DNA of 64,000 bases from NCBI GenBank assembly GCA_038203955.1, contig JBBRDK010000005.1, forward strand, positions 9,199-73,198. The letters are read 5' to 3'. The first letter of the stretch is position 1. The number at the start of each line of letters is the position of its first letter. Position numbers and translations under genes: made by a program. Below, one piece after another: positions 50,031 through 59,381 of the stretch. This DNA is from JALYUA01 sp038203955 (GTDB lineage Bacteria; Acidobacteriota; Thermoanaerobaculia; UBA5066; Gp7-AA6). Under the pieces are notes generated by a model, which saw only the letters and a program-made list of their open reading frames with translations, was not told the DNA's origin and did not search any database.

Positions 50031-50546
50031 ATGCGCGTCCTCATCCTCGGGCTGCTTCTCGGTCTCGCGCCGGAACCGCCGGTGACAGAACCGCCGGCGA
50101 CGCCGCCGGCGAAGACGCCTCCGTCAACGGCACTCCCGGCGACTCCGCTGCCGGCAACTGCCCCGTCCGCCGACGACCTTCCGGCCGTCGTCCTTCCCGC
50201 CGGGCTGGCGCGCGTCCTCGACGACTACGAATCCGCCTGGAGGCGCGGCGACGGAGCCGCACTGGCCGCCCTGTTCGACGAGCAGGGGTTCGTTCTGGGA
50301 AATGGCAGCCCGCCGGTCCGCGGCCGGGAGGCGATTCGCGCCTTCTACAAGGGGCCCGGCGGACCGCTCGTCCTGCGGGCATTTGCCTTCGCGACGGACG
50401 GCTCCACCGGTTACATCCTGGGCGGGTTTTCGCGCGAGGCCGGAAAGCCCGACATCGGCAAGTTCACGCTGATCCTGCGAAAGTCGGCCGGAGGGAGATG
50501 GGTCATTTTCTCGGACATGGACAACGGAAACCGGCCGCGCGGTTGA
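50031..50546 (+). CDS. SnoaL/DUF4440-like NTF2-fold secreted protein
   Basis: 171 residues from the ATG at 50031, which has an AGGAGGA ribosome site. Short signal (RVLILGLLLGLA), a Pro/Thr-rich linker (EPPVTEPPATPPAKTPPSTA), then the NTF2-like fold: VLDDYESAWRRGDGAALAALFDEQGFVLGNGSPPVRGREAIRAFYKG, continuing as paired strands and ending GRWVIFSDMDNGNRP. The pattern is that of DUF4440, a ketosteroid-isomerase-like domain, exported and of unknown ligand. Convergent with the radical SAM gene. Confidence 0.85.
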   Translation: MRVLILGLLLGLAPEPPVTEPPATPPAKTPPSTALPATPLPATAPSADDLPAVVLPAGLARVLDDYESAWRRGDGAALAALFDEQGFVLGNGSPPVRGREAIRAFYKGPGGPLVLRAFAFATDGSTGYILGGFSREAGKPDIGKFTLILRKSAGGRWVIFSDMDNGNRPRG

Positions 50547-50595
50547 GCGGCTCCTTTCGAACAGCCAGTTCAGAAGCCTCCGCGGCGGCGCGCCG

Positions 50596-52299
50596 CTAGA
50601 CCGAAGGAGCGGTTTGCGATCTCCCTCCGGCGGCCGCGGCGGGCGACACGACTCCCGCCGCGCGCCCCGGCTCCGGCCGCCCGACGGCCGACACGGATTT
50701 CAAGTACGCCTCGGGGTCGTGCTCGAGCGCTCCCTCGGGAAGCCACTTCCAGAGCGGGCCGAGATCCCGCCGCACAATGCTCGAATAGAACGCGGGCAGC
50801 TTCGCCGCGCGCTGCTGGAAGAACGGCCGGAACTCGCGGTCGTCATCCAGGCGCCGGCGGATCTCGCTGTGGTATCGGATCCGGCCCGATCCTTCCGTCG
50901 ACACGGCCCGGACGACGTTCATCAGGCGCGGGATGGCGCCCGACGTCCCGCGGAAGCGATTCCAGATCGCCCGCTTCGAGAAGGCGTACCGGGTCAGATC
51001 GATTACGCGATCGTAAAACTCGGGCCAGAGGTAGTGGCTCGGGCGCACGTTCATCGACTGGTTATTGTTCAGAAAATGGAAGGGGAAAGGCAGGACGCGC
51101 CCGTCGCGCTGGTACTCGAGATTTACAGGCGCCGCCCGCCCGAACGCAGTCAGGAGCGAGAAGCCGGGAAAGGCGCCGGGAGTCATGTCCACGAACCTCT
51201 TCGTGAGCTCGAAAGGCTCCGGGCCTTCGTCCGAGTCGAGCCCGAGCACGAAGTTCGCCTGGACGTAAGGGATGTGCCGCAGAATCAGGTTGACGTGCTC
51301 CGACACCTGTCGGACCTTATCCATACCCTGGTTCGCTCCGGTCTTCGACTTGTTCCCGAGGTCGTACCAGGATTCGACCCCCGGAAGCAGCGCCCGAAAG
51401 CCGTTGCGCGCCAGCCGCTTCAGGTGCGGCTCGGAGAGGAGCGACAGGCTGCTCTCTGCGATGAAATCGACGCTGCCGGGGGGAACGGCTTCCTCGATCA
51501 TCCCGAGATAACGGTCGAACTGGACGCCGAAATTGGGATCGTGCCACCCGACGAGCGGGCGCTCGAATCGGGTGCGGAGAAAGCGCAGGTCTTCCTTCAG
51601 AACGTCGAACTCGAGCGGCTGGTAAGGCACTTCCGAGTCGATGCAGAAGCGGCACGTGTAGGGGCATCCCAGGCTTCCGAGCATGGGGACCATTTTGATC
51701 AGCGGCGCCTTCGCCAGCGTCGGCTCGATGAATTGCCAGCGCTCCCGGACGCCCGGCAGCGCCAGCGGCTGCGTCGCGGCCGCGAGCCGAAGGCCCGCGG
51801 GGCGATGCGGCGAGCATTCCTTCAGAACATCGCGCAGAACATCCCGGTTGGTGAACCCGAGAACGTAGTCGAAATACTTCTGCGCATCTTCCGGGTAGCA
51901 GCGCGCGTGAGGACCGCCGAGCACCGTGACCGCCCCGTGCTCGCGGAACAGGGCAGACAGGGCATACGCAGTGTGCGCGGCTTCGGTGAAAGCGCCCAGG
52001 AAGACGATGTCCGCATCGGTCGGCAGCTCTTCGAGCAGATCTTCGAAACCGGTGTAGCAGACGAACTGCACATCGTGGCCGTCCTCGCGGCACCAGGCCC
52101 CGATCACCTGGGGCATCACGCTCGCGAGGTTGGGGTTCATGACGCGCGCGTAGAGGGCCCGCGTGGGGCTTCGCTCGACGATGTCGACGATGCCGACCCG
52201 CAGCCTCCTCCCCCGCGGCGATGGGACCGGCAGAGACCTCGGAGTCTGAGGAAGGGCAGGGCGTGTGCGCACCCGACGAGGCGGGCCAACGTTCTTCAT
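50596..52299 (-). CDS. B12-binding-domain radical SAM enzyme
   Basis: About 567 residues from the ATG at 52299; the extension to 52533 reaches into the upstream gap and lacks similarity. The N-terminal cobalamin-binding Rossmann-like domain has LRVGIVDIVERSP, a DADIVFLGAF strand and TVLGGPHA. The radical SAM core has the [4Fe-4S] ligands in GCPYTCRFC (Cys212, 216 and 219), followed by WHDPNFGVQFDRYLGMIEE and a conserved NFVLGLDSDEG strand. Members methylate or rearrange unreactive carbons using SAM and cobalamin, often in natural-product pathways. Product unknown. A single gene on the minus strand, 7.6 kb from the NRPS-like operon. Confidence 0.9.
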   Translation of the reverse strand: MKNVGPPRRVRTRPALPQTPRSLPVPSPRGRRLRVGIVDIVERSPTRALYARVMNPNLASVMPQVIGAWCREDGHDVQFVCYTGFEDLLEELPTDADIVFLGAFTEAAHTAYALSALFREHGAVTVLGGPHARCYPEDAQKYFDYVLGFTNRDVLRDVLKECSPHRPAGLRLAAATQPLALPGVRERWQFIEPTLAKAPLIKMVPMLGSLGCPYTCRFCIDSEVPYQPLEFDVLKEDLRFLRTRFERPLVGWHDPNFGVQFDRYLGMIEEAVPPGSVDFIAESSLSLLSEPHLKRLARNGFRALLPGVESWYDLGNKSKTGANQGMDKVRQVSEHVNLILRHIPYVQANFVLGLDSDEGPEPFELTKRFVDMTPGAFPGFSLLTAFGRAAPVNLEYQRDGRVLPFPFHFLNNNQSMNVRPSHYLWPEFYDRVIDLTRYAFSKRAIWNRFRGTSGAIPRLMNVVRAVSTEGSGRIRYHSEIRRRLDDDREFRPFFQQRAAKLPAFYSSIVRRDLGPLWKWLPEGALEHDPEAYLKSVSAVGRPEPGRAAGVVSPAAAAGGRSQTAPSV

Positions 52300-52465
52300 T
52301 CGAGTGTTCGCAAGGGTACACCAGAGGGTGCGACCGGCATCTGGGTGGTCCGCTTCGAGGCGTCGCGATGCCGCAGCGGCAGCGTTGGGACCGATCCAGA
52401 CACGTCCGCCGCATGAGTTGATCGACGCGCCCTCGCCGAAGGATCCGACTCTGGCCGCCCAAACC

Positions 52466-52786
52466 TCAGAGTGTTGCGAGGAGCCGGAAGTAATCCTCAG
52501 GAGGAGTCTCGGAGAACCGGACTCCGAAGCCACTCGGCATCAGCGCAGCCAGCGCAGGTGGTCCACGAAAGGACCTCACGACAACGCCCCGGAGACCGAC
52601 GTCTGTGTCTTTCGATGAGCGGAGGGTCATGGAGAGAGCGGTTCCCGGCTTCGGGGCCCGGATGGAGCAAACGAAGAGGCCGGAGGGTGACACGTCGTGC
52701 GTAAAGCCGGTGTGCTTGACCCCGGCCGCTTCAAATTCAACGAGAAATCGCCGCTTCTTACGGAGTCGGCGTTGTCTTTCCGGCAC
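52466..52786 (-). CDS. PilZ-domain protein
   Basis: 106 residues, one PilZ domain. The c-di-GMP motifs are RKKRRFLVEFE (9-18; RxxxR-type) and HDVSPSGLFV (30-39; D/NxSxxG). The rest forms the beta-barrel with FGVRFSETP near the end. It probably binds c-di-GMP and signals to motility, surface or secretion targets. No partner enzyme (GGDEF/EAL) is in the window. The ATG start is 187 bp from the divergent gene at 52973. Confidence 0.88.
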   Translation of the reverse strand: MPERQRRLRKKRRFLVEFEAAGVKHTGFTHDVSPSGLFVCSIRAPKPGTALSMTLRSSKDTDVGLRGVVVRSFRGPPALAALMPSGFGVRFSETPPEDYFRLLATL

Positions 52787-52972
52787 GGGTTGATTCTAGC
52801 CCTTTCGAACGCGGATCGATCGGTCGGACGCGCCGCTCGCGAGAGCACCAGGGTCGCTGAAACCAGGGGCCTCCTTCTCGCGCCATCCGAAATCCAAGGG
52901 TTCGGGCTTCTCCGCGGGTGCGGGGTGAAATATCCTCGGCCTCGGATCTCGCTCCGGATCCGAGGAGGTTCG

Positions 52973-53308
52973 GTGAAACCCGGCAACCTCAGCTTCTTTA
53001 CGAGAAGGCGAAGCGCGGTCGAAGAGCGCGACTACACCCGGCATGCCGACGTCGTCCGGGCGGCGATCCCCGGGGCGTTTCGTACCCTCGGATGGAAGGC
53101 CCGGGCGACGCAGAGCGGCACGTTCGAAGCCAGCTGGGCGGGCTCCTTTGGGACAGAGGGCTCCGTCGTGGTCCGGATCCTCACGGTAAAGAAAGCCACG
53201 CGAGTGCGCGTCGAGTCAGTCGCCCGACGAGGCGGATTAGACTTCGGTCAGAACGCGAGCAAGATCCGCGAATTCTTCCTGAAGCTCGACCTGAGCCTGT
53301 CGCTGTAA
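52973..53308 (+). CDS. Small hypothetical protein, DUF1499-like
   Basis: 111 residues from a GTG at 52973 with a GAGGAGG ribosome site. The fold pattern is ADVVRAAIPGAFRTLGWKARATQ, GTFEASWAGSF, VVRILTVKKATRVRVESVARRG, FGQNASKIREFFLKLD, alternating strands and a final helix as in DUF1499/lipid-transfer-like small proteins. No signal peptide. Function unknown. Divergent from the PilZ gene and convergent with tRNA-Pro. Confidence 0.75.
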   Translation: MKPGNLSFFTRRRSAVEERDYTRHADVVRAAIPGAFRTLGWKARATQSGTFEASWAGSFGTEGSVVVRILTVKKATRVRVESVARRGGLDFGQNASKIREFFLKLDLSLSL

Positions 53309-53368
53309 GACGCCGCTCCCCAGGCAACCGAATCGGAGAAGCGGCTGGAGGTCAGCGATCGAAAAGAC

Positions 53369-53445
<77 letters not shown>

Positions 53446-53519
53446 AGAGAAGAGGGAGCGGTTATATCGCGTTCGCCGGCGCGGGTTCAAGGCGTGGCGG
53501 GCTCCGAAGCCCCCCGGCG

Positions 53520-55922
53520 CTACTGAACGCGGGCGGAGAGGCGGCCATTGGCGTAGTCGAGCCGGAGGGTGCGCGTCTCCCCTCCGCCGACCTGCGCCGT
53601 GGCGGTCGCGAGGACCGACGCCGGGATGTCCGGGCCCGAGAGCCACACTTTGACCGAAGCGGCGCCCGCGCGGACGGGGATCGACTCGTCGATCGTGCCG
53701 CGCTCCTTCACCGTCTTGAAGAGGCCTTCCTTGCGCTTGAAGGAGAACTGCTTTCGCAGCAGGATCTGATCGTTGACCGCCACCATCACGTGGCCTTCCG
53801 AGAGGGGCGAGTCGAAGAGCAGTCGCAGCATGCCGCTCGTCGAGACGGACGCGGGCGGCGCGGTCGGCTGCAGGGCGGCGCTCGTCGGAAGCGCCTCCTT
53901 CGCCGGCACCACCGCGGCGCGCCGGACGGGCGCCGCGGTCGGCTTCAGTTTTTTCCGGGCGGCGGCGTCCGCCTCCGCGATTTTCGCGCCCGCCTGCTCC
54001 CGCAGCTGCTGGGCCTCCACGCGTCCGCCGTCCATGGCGAGCGTGTCGTCGGCGCGCTTCTTCGCTTCGTCGAAGTTGCCGGCTGCGAATGCCGCGACCG
54101 CGTCCTGCATCGCCTTGTCGGCGTCCGCCGTCTTGCGCGACTGCTCCTGTTTGCCCTGGAGCGCGTTTTCGGCCATCTGCGCGTACTGCCGGGCCTGCGC
54201 GTTGTTCGGGCTGCGCGCGAGAAGCCGGCGGAAGAGGGCGAGGCTTTCCTCGTACTTGCCGTCGGCGAAGAGCTTCTTCCCTTCCTCGAGGGAACCGCGC
54301 CGGTCACGCGTCTCCTTCTCGAGAGCCGCGTCGACCGGCATCGTGGGCCTCGACACGCTCGCGCGCCGCCACAGGAGTCCGCCGACGATCGCGACCAGCA
54401 CGAGCACCGCGATCCCAACCACGCGCCAGAACCAGGCGGGATTGACCTCGGAGCGGACGACCCGCCCCCAGTCCTGACCCTTGAGAAGCGCCGCCTTCTC
54501 CTGAAGCTTCTGCACCAGCGAGGGAGGGCGTCCCTTGCTGGAGTCCTTCGGCGCCGACATCCTGCTCCTGGCCGGGAGCGCGAATGGCGTCGTGGGCGCC
54601 CGGGAGGCGGCGAAAGCGGCCGGTGTCTGAGAGGAGCCTGCCGCTGCGGCGGAACGATCGGCGCCGGGTGAGGCCTCGGCTTTGCCGGAACCCGACGCCG
54701 GGGGCCCAACCGGGGTCAACGGGGGAAGCGCCTCCCCCGGAGTGGAGACCGCCGGCGCCGGCGAGGACGAGGCGTCGGAGGCCTCGGCGCCGGCGGGCGC
54801 GGGCGTCTCGTCCGCCGGAGTCGCGCGCGGGTCCGACGGAATCGGGACTCCGGGATCGGCGATGCGAAAGGCCTGCGTCGCGTCTTCGTGGCGAACGGGC
54901 GGCCGGACCTGCGTGCTGCGGCCGGAGCGCGCCTCCGTGTTGTGGCGGTTCTCTTCCGCGGCTTCCAGGACCAGCTGGTCGATGTTGGCGAGCTTCAGCG
55001 TCGGCATGAACTCCGCCTCGGACACGATGGTGCCCAGGTCCTGGAGCGCCCGCTGTTCCTCCAGGTGCGCGCGCAGCTGGTAGAGCGCGAGCGCGAAGTC
55101 CTTGCCGCGCTGGTACCGGTTCCAGGGATCCTTCGCCATCGCGCGCGCGACGATCGGGTTGAACTCGGAAGGGACCTCGCTCGAAAGCTCGGCGGGAGGC
55201 GTGAAGTCCTCGTGGACGATCTTGTATGAAATGGCCGTCAGGTTCTCGCCGACGAACGGCTTGCGGTGGGTCAGGAGCTCGTAGAGGACCACCCCGAGGG
55301 AAAAGATGTCGCTGCGGCCGTCGACCGGGGCGCCGGAGACCTGCTCCGGCGACATGTAGTTCGGCGTCCCGAGGAACTGTCCCGTCGTCGTGAGGTTGGA
55401 GGACGCGACCTTCGCGATCCCGAAGTCGGTGATTTTCACCTTCTCGTCCGTCGTGATGATGATGTTGGCCGGCTTGATGTCCCGGTGGATGATCCCCTTG
55501 CGGTGGGCGTAGTCGATCGCCTCGGCAACCTGCGCGATCATTTCCGCGATCTGGTCGTACGAAAACGGGGCCCGTTCCGCCAGCAGCGACTTCAGGTTCT
55601 TTCCCTCGATGTACTCCATGGCGATGAAGGACGTCGAGGTCTCGGGGTCCTGCCCGATGTCGTGGATCGTTACGATGTGGGGATGAGACAGGATGCCGGC
55701 CGTCTGCGCCTCGCGGACGAACCGCTCCCGGAATTCGCGCGATTCGGAGTCGTCGTCGCCGGCCATGGTGGACGCCCGGATCGTCTTGATCGCCACCATG
55801 CGGCCGATCACCGGGTCCTTGGCGAGGTACACGACCCCCATCGCGCCCTTCCCGAGCTCGCTCAGTACCTCGTACCGGCCGAGCTTGAGAAGCCGGGCCC
55901 CCGCGACTCCTTTATCCCCCAT
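53520..55922 (-). CDS. Membrane-anchored Hanks-type Ser/Thr protein kinase
   Basis: 800 residues. Kinase domain 16-290: glycine loop GKGAMGVVY, VAIK Lys46, catalytic HRDIKPANI (Asp148, Lys150), DFG 166-168, activation segment GTPNYMSPEQ and SDIFSLGVVLYELL. After a helical and Pro/Ala/Ser-rich juxtamembrane stretch comes one membrane helix (about 498-518, VVGIAVLVLVAIVGGLLW). The outer part has TPR-like repeats (FADGKYEESLALFRRLLARSP and two more) and a C-terminal beta segment with PEGA-like features instead of PASTA repeats. Inside-out, it is a typical acidobacterial signalling kinase. Confidence 0.93.
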   Translation of the reverse strand: MGDKGVAGARLLKLGRYEVLSELGKGAMGVVYLAKDPVIGRMVAIKTIRASTMAGDDDSESREFRERFVREAQTAGILSHPHIVTIHDIGQDPETSTSFIAMEYIEGKNLKSLLAERAPFSYDQIAEMIAQVAEAIDYAHRKGIIHRDIKPANIIITTDEKVKITDFGIAKVASSNLTTTGQFLGTPNYMSPEQVSGAPVDGRSDIFSLGVVLYELLTHRKPFVGENLTAISYKIVHEDFTPPAELSSEVPSEFNPIVARAMAKDPWNRYQRGKDFALALYQLRAHLEEQRALQDLGTIVSEAEFMPTLKLANIDQLVLEAAEENRHNTEARSGRSTQVRPPVRHEDATQAFRIADPGVPIPSDPRATPADETPAPAGAEASDASSSPAPAVSTPGEALPPLTPVGPPASGSGKAEASPGADRSAAAAGSSQTPAAFAASRAPTTPFALPARSRMSAPKDSSKGRPPSLVQKLQEKAALLKGQDWGRVVRSEVNPAWFWRVVGIAVLVLVAIVGGLLWRRASVSRPTMPVDAALEKETRDRRGSLEEGKKLFADGKYEESLALFRRLLARSPNNAQARQYAQMAENALQGKQEQSRKTADADKAMQDAVAAFAAGNFDEAKKRADDTLAMDGGRVEAQQLREQAGAKIAEADAAARKKLKPTAAPVRRAAVVPAKEALPTSAALQPTAPPASVSTSGMLRLLFDSPLSEGHVMVAVNDQILLRKQFSFKRKEGLFKTVKERGTIDESIPVRAGAASVKVWLSGPDIPASVLATATAQVGGGETRTLRLDYANGRLSARVQ

Positions 55923-56299
55923 TGGACTCGAAGAAACTCCTTTCCCCCGAAGGCGAAAGCTCCCCTAACACGCCTCCCGAGAGAGAACGGATTCTCGAAA
56001 TTGTAGCGTCGCCGCGAAGGGGGGTCAATCCGCGCGTGTCATTCGAGGCCAGGCGGCGCGTTTTCTTGGACGAAACGCCGCCGGGAGACGCCTCGTCCCC
56101 TCCGTCGGCGGCAAAAAGAGGACGCGGCGGGGTCCGCCGCCTTTCCGTGTCGTCTTCCGAACTCGAGACGCCCGGGAGAGCCCGCGAGAGTCCGTTCGGG
56201 CCGAGCGGGGAACGGAGGCGATCCTCTCGAAAAGGCCCGTAGAATCGGGGCCGGCCAGCGCGCCGCCTCCGCGACGAGCCGGTGAATATAATCCGGCGC
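55923..56299. other. Divergent intergenic region between kinase and EF-G2 genes
   Basis: 377 bp with promoters for both genes. It contains an A/T-rich patch near 56000 (TCTCGAAATTGTAGCG), and an AAAGGAG ribosome-like site for the kinase 15 bp before its ATG. Nothing else is recognised; no repeat copy or RNA gene. Confidence 0.6.
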
Positions 56300-58381
56300 A
56301 TGAAAATTCTTTCGGCTCCGGAGCTCCGGAATGTCGCCGTCCTCGGGCACAACACGGTGGGCAAGACCACGCTCATCGCCGGGCTGCTGCACGCGGCCGG
56401 CGCGACCACCCGCCCCGGAAAAATCGAAGAGGGCACGTGCCCGACCGACTTCGACGGCGAGGAGATCGAGAGGCGGATCTCGATCAACCTCGCGTGCGCC
56501 CACGTCGTGCATCGGGACGTGCGGATCAACTTCATCGACGCCCCCGGCTACGGAATCTTCTCGCCCGAGGCGCGGGCCGCCGTTTCCGCAGCCGACTCGG
56601 TACTTCTCGTCCTCGACGCCGTTTCGGGAGTCGAGGTCCAGACGGAAAAGGCCTGGAAATTCGCCTCGGAGTTCGGCCGGCCCGTCCTGTTCGTTATCAA
56701 CCGGATGGACCGGGAGCGCGCGTCCTTCGACCGCGTCGTCGACGGGATGAAAAACCGGTTCGGCCGCGGCGTCGTGGCGCTCCAGATCCCGGTCGGGGAA
56801 GAGCGCGCATTCCGCGGAACCATCGACCTCGTGCGCATGGAAGCGCACTCGCACGACAGCGGAAAGCGGGTGGACGGCCCGATCCCGGAAGAGCTCGCCG
56901 AGCAGGCCCGCGCCCAGCACGAGCAGCTCGTCGAGCTGGTCGCGGAAGGCGAGGACGGGCTGATGGAGAAGTTCTTCGCGCAGGGCACGCTCGATCCGGC
57001 GGACCTGATGCCGGGGTTGAAGTCCGAGGTGGCAGACCGGAAGATCTTCCCCGTTCTTTGCGCGTCCTCTGCCCATGAGATCGGCCTCGTCCGGATCCTG
57101 GACGCCTGCGTGGCCATTCTTCCGTCCCCCGAGGGCGCCGCGATCGAGGGGACCGACAAGCACGGCAAGCCGGCGAAGATCTTCACCAACGAGACGGATC
57201 CCGCCGTGGCCCAGGTCTTCAAGACCGTCTCGGACCCGTTTGCCGGGAGGATCTCCTACCTGCGCGTGCGCTCCGGGAAGTTCCAGTCGGACGGCACGTA
57301 CTGGAATTCCACCCGCGCCATCCCGGAGCGCTTCTCGGGACTGTTCCTCCCCCAGGGCAAGGAGCACGTCAACGTACCCGAGGCGCGCGCCGGCGACATC
57401 GTGGCGGTGGCGAAACTGAAGGAGACGACGACCGGCGACACGCTGACGGCGAAGGACCATCCGGTCGTCCTCCCGAAGCTCGTCGTGCCGGAGGCGTCGA
57501 TCGCGTACGCCATCGAGCCGCGGGCCAAGGGCGACGAGGACAAGATCTCGACCGCCCTCCACAAGCTGATCGAGGAAGACCCGTCGCTCCACTTTCAGCG
57601 CGACGACGAGACCAAGGAGTTTCACCTGTCGGGCGCGTCGCAGCTGCACGTCGAGGTCGCCGTGGCGCGGCTCAAGAGGCGGTACGGCGTCGAGGTCATC
57701 CTCCACCCCCCGAAGGTCCCGTACCGCGAGACGATCAAGGGAAAGGCGGAAGCGCACGGGCGGCACAAGAAGCAGTCCGGCGGCCACGGGCAGTTCGCGG
57801 ACTGCCGGATCCGGGTCGAGCCCCTTCCGCGCGGCGCGGACTTCGAGTTCGTGGACGACATCTACGGCGGCTCGATCCCCCGAAACTTCATTCCGGCCGT
57901 CGAGAAGGGCATCCAGGAGGTCCGCCGCAAGGGGTTTCTGGCCGGCTTCCCGATGGTGGACTTCCGCGTGATCCTCTACGACGGCCAGTACCACGACGTC
58001 GACTCGTCGGAGCTCGCTTTCAAGATCGCGGGGTCCCTCGCCTACAAAGAGGCGATGGAAAAGGCGCGGCCGACGCTGCTCGAGCCCGTCATGAACGTCG
58101 AGGTCTCCACGCCCAACGAGTACGTCGGGGACCTGATGGGGGATCTCTCCTCCCGCCGGGGGCACGTCCAGGGCATGGACGCGGAGTCCGAGGACACGGT
58201 GATCAAGGCGCAGGTGCCCATGGCCGAGATGCTGACCTACGGCGCGCAGCTCCGATCGATCACCCAGGGCCGGGGGACGTTCCACATGGAGTTCTCGCAC
58301 TACTCGGAGGTGCCCCAAGCGGCCCAGGAGAAGATCATCGCCCAGTCGAAGGCGGGCAAGGCCGCGGCGGAAGGGGCCTGA
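56300..58381 (+). CDS. EF-G2-type translational GTPase
   Basis: About 693 residues from the ATG at 56300. Domain order matches EF-G: G domain with G1 GHNTVGKTT (16-24), G3 DAPGYGIF and G4 NRMD, then domain II (PFAGRISYLRVRSG), III, IV (GGHGQFADCRIRVEPL and GSIPRNFIPAVEKG) and V (PVMNVEVSTPNEYVGDLMGDLSSRRG). The catalytic His of DTPGH is replaced by Tyr (DAPGY) and G1 is non-canonical. These changes are typical of EF-G2/FusA2 paralogues, which have slower or uncoupled GTPase activity; the main fusA should be elsewhere (no rpsL or rpsG nearby). Confidence 0.9.
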   Translation: MKILSAPELRNVAVLGHNTVGKTTLIAGLLHAAGATTRPGKIEEGTCPTDFDGEEIERRISINLACAHVVHRDVRINFIDAPGYGIFSPEARAAVSAADSVLLVLDAVSGVEVQTEKAWKFASEFGRPVLFVINRMDRERASFDRVVDGMKNRFGRGVVALQIPVGEERAFRGTIDLVRMEAHSHDSGKRVDGPIPEELAEQARAQHEQLVELVAEGEDGLMEKFFAQGTLDPADLMPGLKSEVADRKIFPVLCASSAHEIGLVRILDACVAILPSPEGAAIEGTDKHGKPAKIFTNETDPAVAQVFKTVSDPFAGRISYLRVRSGKFQSDGTYWNSTRAIPERFSGLFLPQGKEHVNVPEARAGDIVAVAKLKETTTGDTLTAKDHPVVLPKLVVPEASIAYAIEPRAKGDEDKISTALHKLIEEDPSLHFQRDDETKEFHLSGASQLHVEVAVARLKRRYGVEVILHPPKVPYRETIKGKAEAHGRHKKQSGGHGQFADCRIRVEPLPRGADFEFVDDIYGGSIPRNFIPAVEKGIQEVRRKGFLAGFPMVDFRVILYDGQYHDVDSSELAFKIAGSLAYKEAMEKARPTLLEPVMNVEVSTPNEYVGDLMGDLSSRRGHVQGMDAESEDTVIKAQVPMAEMLTYGAQLRSITQGRGTFHMEFSHYSEVPQAAQEKIIAQSKAGKAAAEGA

Positions 58382-58384
58382 GAA

Positions 58385-58492
58385 GCTGTAGCTCTCAGCT
58401 GTCAGCTGTCAGCTGTCAGCAGAATGGGGAGCCGAGCGACCAACGGGAGCGAGACGGCCGCGGTACTCCGCGGTCAACTAGATCGGGAATCG
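58385..58492. repeat. Heptamer array 10 directly joined to 65-bp element copy D
   Basis: Five units (GCTGTAG, CTCTCAG, three CTGTCAG) at 58385-58419, then the fullest copy of the 65-bp element (58427-58492) with intact CCGCGGTACTCCGCGG and TCAACTAG. It fills the convergent gap between EF-G2 and pgl. Confidence 0.85.
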
Positions 58493-58517
58493 AAAAAGAG
58501 AAACGCGACCGCCCGCG

Positions 58518-59348
58518 TTACAACTCCTTCGCAGCCGATTCGTCCAGTAGCCACAGGAGGCTTCCCCGGCGCGGGCGGACGCGGGCGGCGGGCAGGTCTC
58601 TTCCCGCTTTTGTCCTGCGGATGATCGCCGCGGCGGGCGCGGCTTTCTCCTGGCCGGCCACGAGGAAGACCACGCGGCGGGCAGCGTCCAAGACCTGGTA
58701 GGTCATCGTGATCCGCCACTCGCGGAGCTTCGGGACCCAGTTCGCGGCGACCGGGATGTCCCGTTCCTCGAGAGCACGCGTCCCCGGAAAGAGAGAAGCC
58801 GTGTGTCCGTCGGGCCCGAGGCCCAGGAGGACGAGGTCGAGCCGCGGCCTGCCCCGCTCCCCGGCGAACTCCGTTTCGAGAATGTTTCCGTACTCGCCGG
58901 CGGCGGTCTTTGGCGGAGCCTCCCCGCGAATCCGGAAGACGCGGTCCGCCGGAATCTCGAGCGGCCCGAGCAGTGTCCGGGCGGCCATGAGGTAATTAGA
59001 GCGATCCGAATCCGGCGGAACGCACCGTTCGTCGCCGAAAAAGAAGCGAATCCTCCTCCATTCGATGCCGCGCCGGAACGGAGTCCGCGTCAGGCGCTCA
59101 TGAAGAAGGCGGGGCGTCGACCCTCCGGAGAGCGCGACGCGAAACACGCCGCGCGCCGCGATGGCCTCCTCGGATGCCGATCGAAATTCGCGCGCAGCCG
59201 CCTCGGCGAGGCCGGCCGCCCCCGGCAGCACCCGCACCTCGAAGCGAGGCGGCGCCTCGACCGGCAGAGTCGTGCGGAGACGCGTTTCCTTTTTCGCTTC
59301 GCCTTCGCCGTCTTCTCGTCGCGTCCGATCCCGCCGTCCGACGCTCAA
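58518..59348 (-). CDS. pgl: 6-phosphogluconolactonase
   Basis: About 276 residues if the TTG at 59348 is used. Motifs: ALSGGSTPRLLHERL, FFFGDERCVPPDSDRSNY and LGLGPDGHTASLFPG, as in SugarP_isomerase-type DevB/Pgl enzymes. Hydrolyses 6-phosphogluconolactone between the zwf and gnd reactions. The start is uncertain: the TTG lies inside a heptamer array and the first ~30 residues (Arg/Glu-rich) look non-native, with conserved sequence beginning near PPRFEVRVLPG. Last gene of the tal-pgi-gnd-zwf-pgl series, 33 bp after zwf. Confidence 0.9.
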   Translation of the reverse strand: MSVGRRDRTRREDGEGEAKKETRLRTTLPVEAPPRFEVRVLPGAAGLAEAAAREFRSASEEAIAARGVFRVALSGGSTPRLLHERLTRTPFRRGIEWRRIRFFFGDERCVPPDSDRSNYLMAARTLLGPLEIPADRVFRIRGEAPPKTAAGEYGNILETEFAGERGRPRLDLVLLGLGPDGHTASLFPGTRALEERDIPVAANWVPKLREWRITMTYQVLDAARRVVFLVAGQEKAAPAAAIIRRTKAGRDLPAARVRPRRGSLLWLLDESAAKEL

Positions 59349-59374
59349 CGTTGAACGCTCAACGCTCGACCCTC
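59340..59374. repeat. Heptamer array (array 11)
   Basis: Five units: GACGCTC, AACGTTG, AACGCTC, AACGCTC, GACCCTC. Lies between zwf and pgl, overlapping the annotated pgl TTG start by a few bases. Confidence 0.8.
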
Positions 59375-59381
59375 TTCTCGA

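Noticed and set aside
56039..58318. 759-codon open frame antisense to EF-G2
   Set aside because: Mirror frame of a very GC-rich, strongly conserved gene; composition is Arg/Asp/Val-heavy and has no motif.
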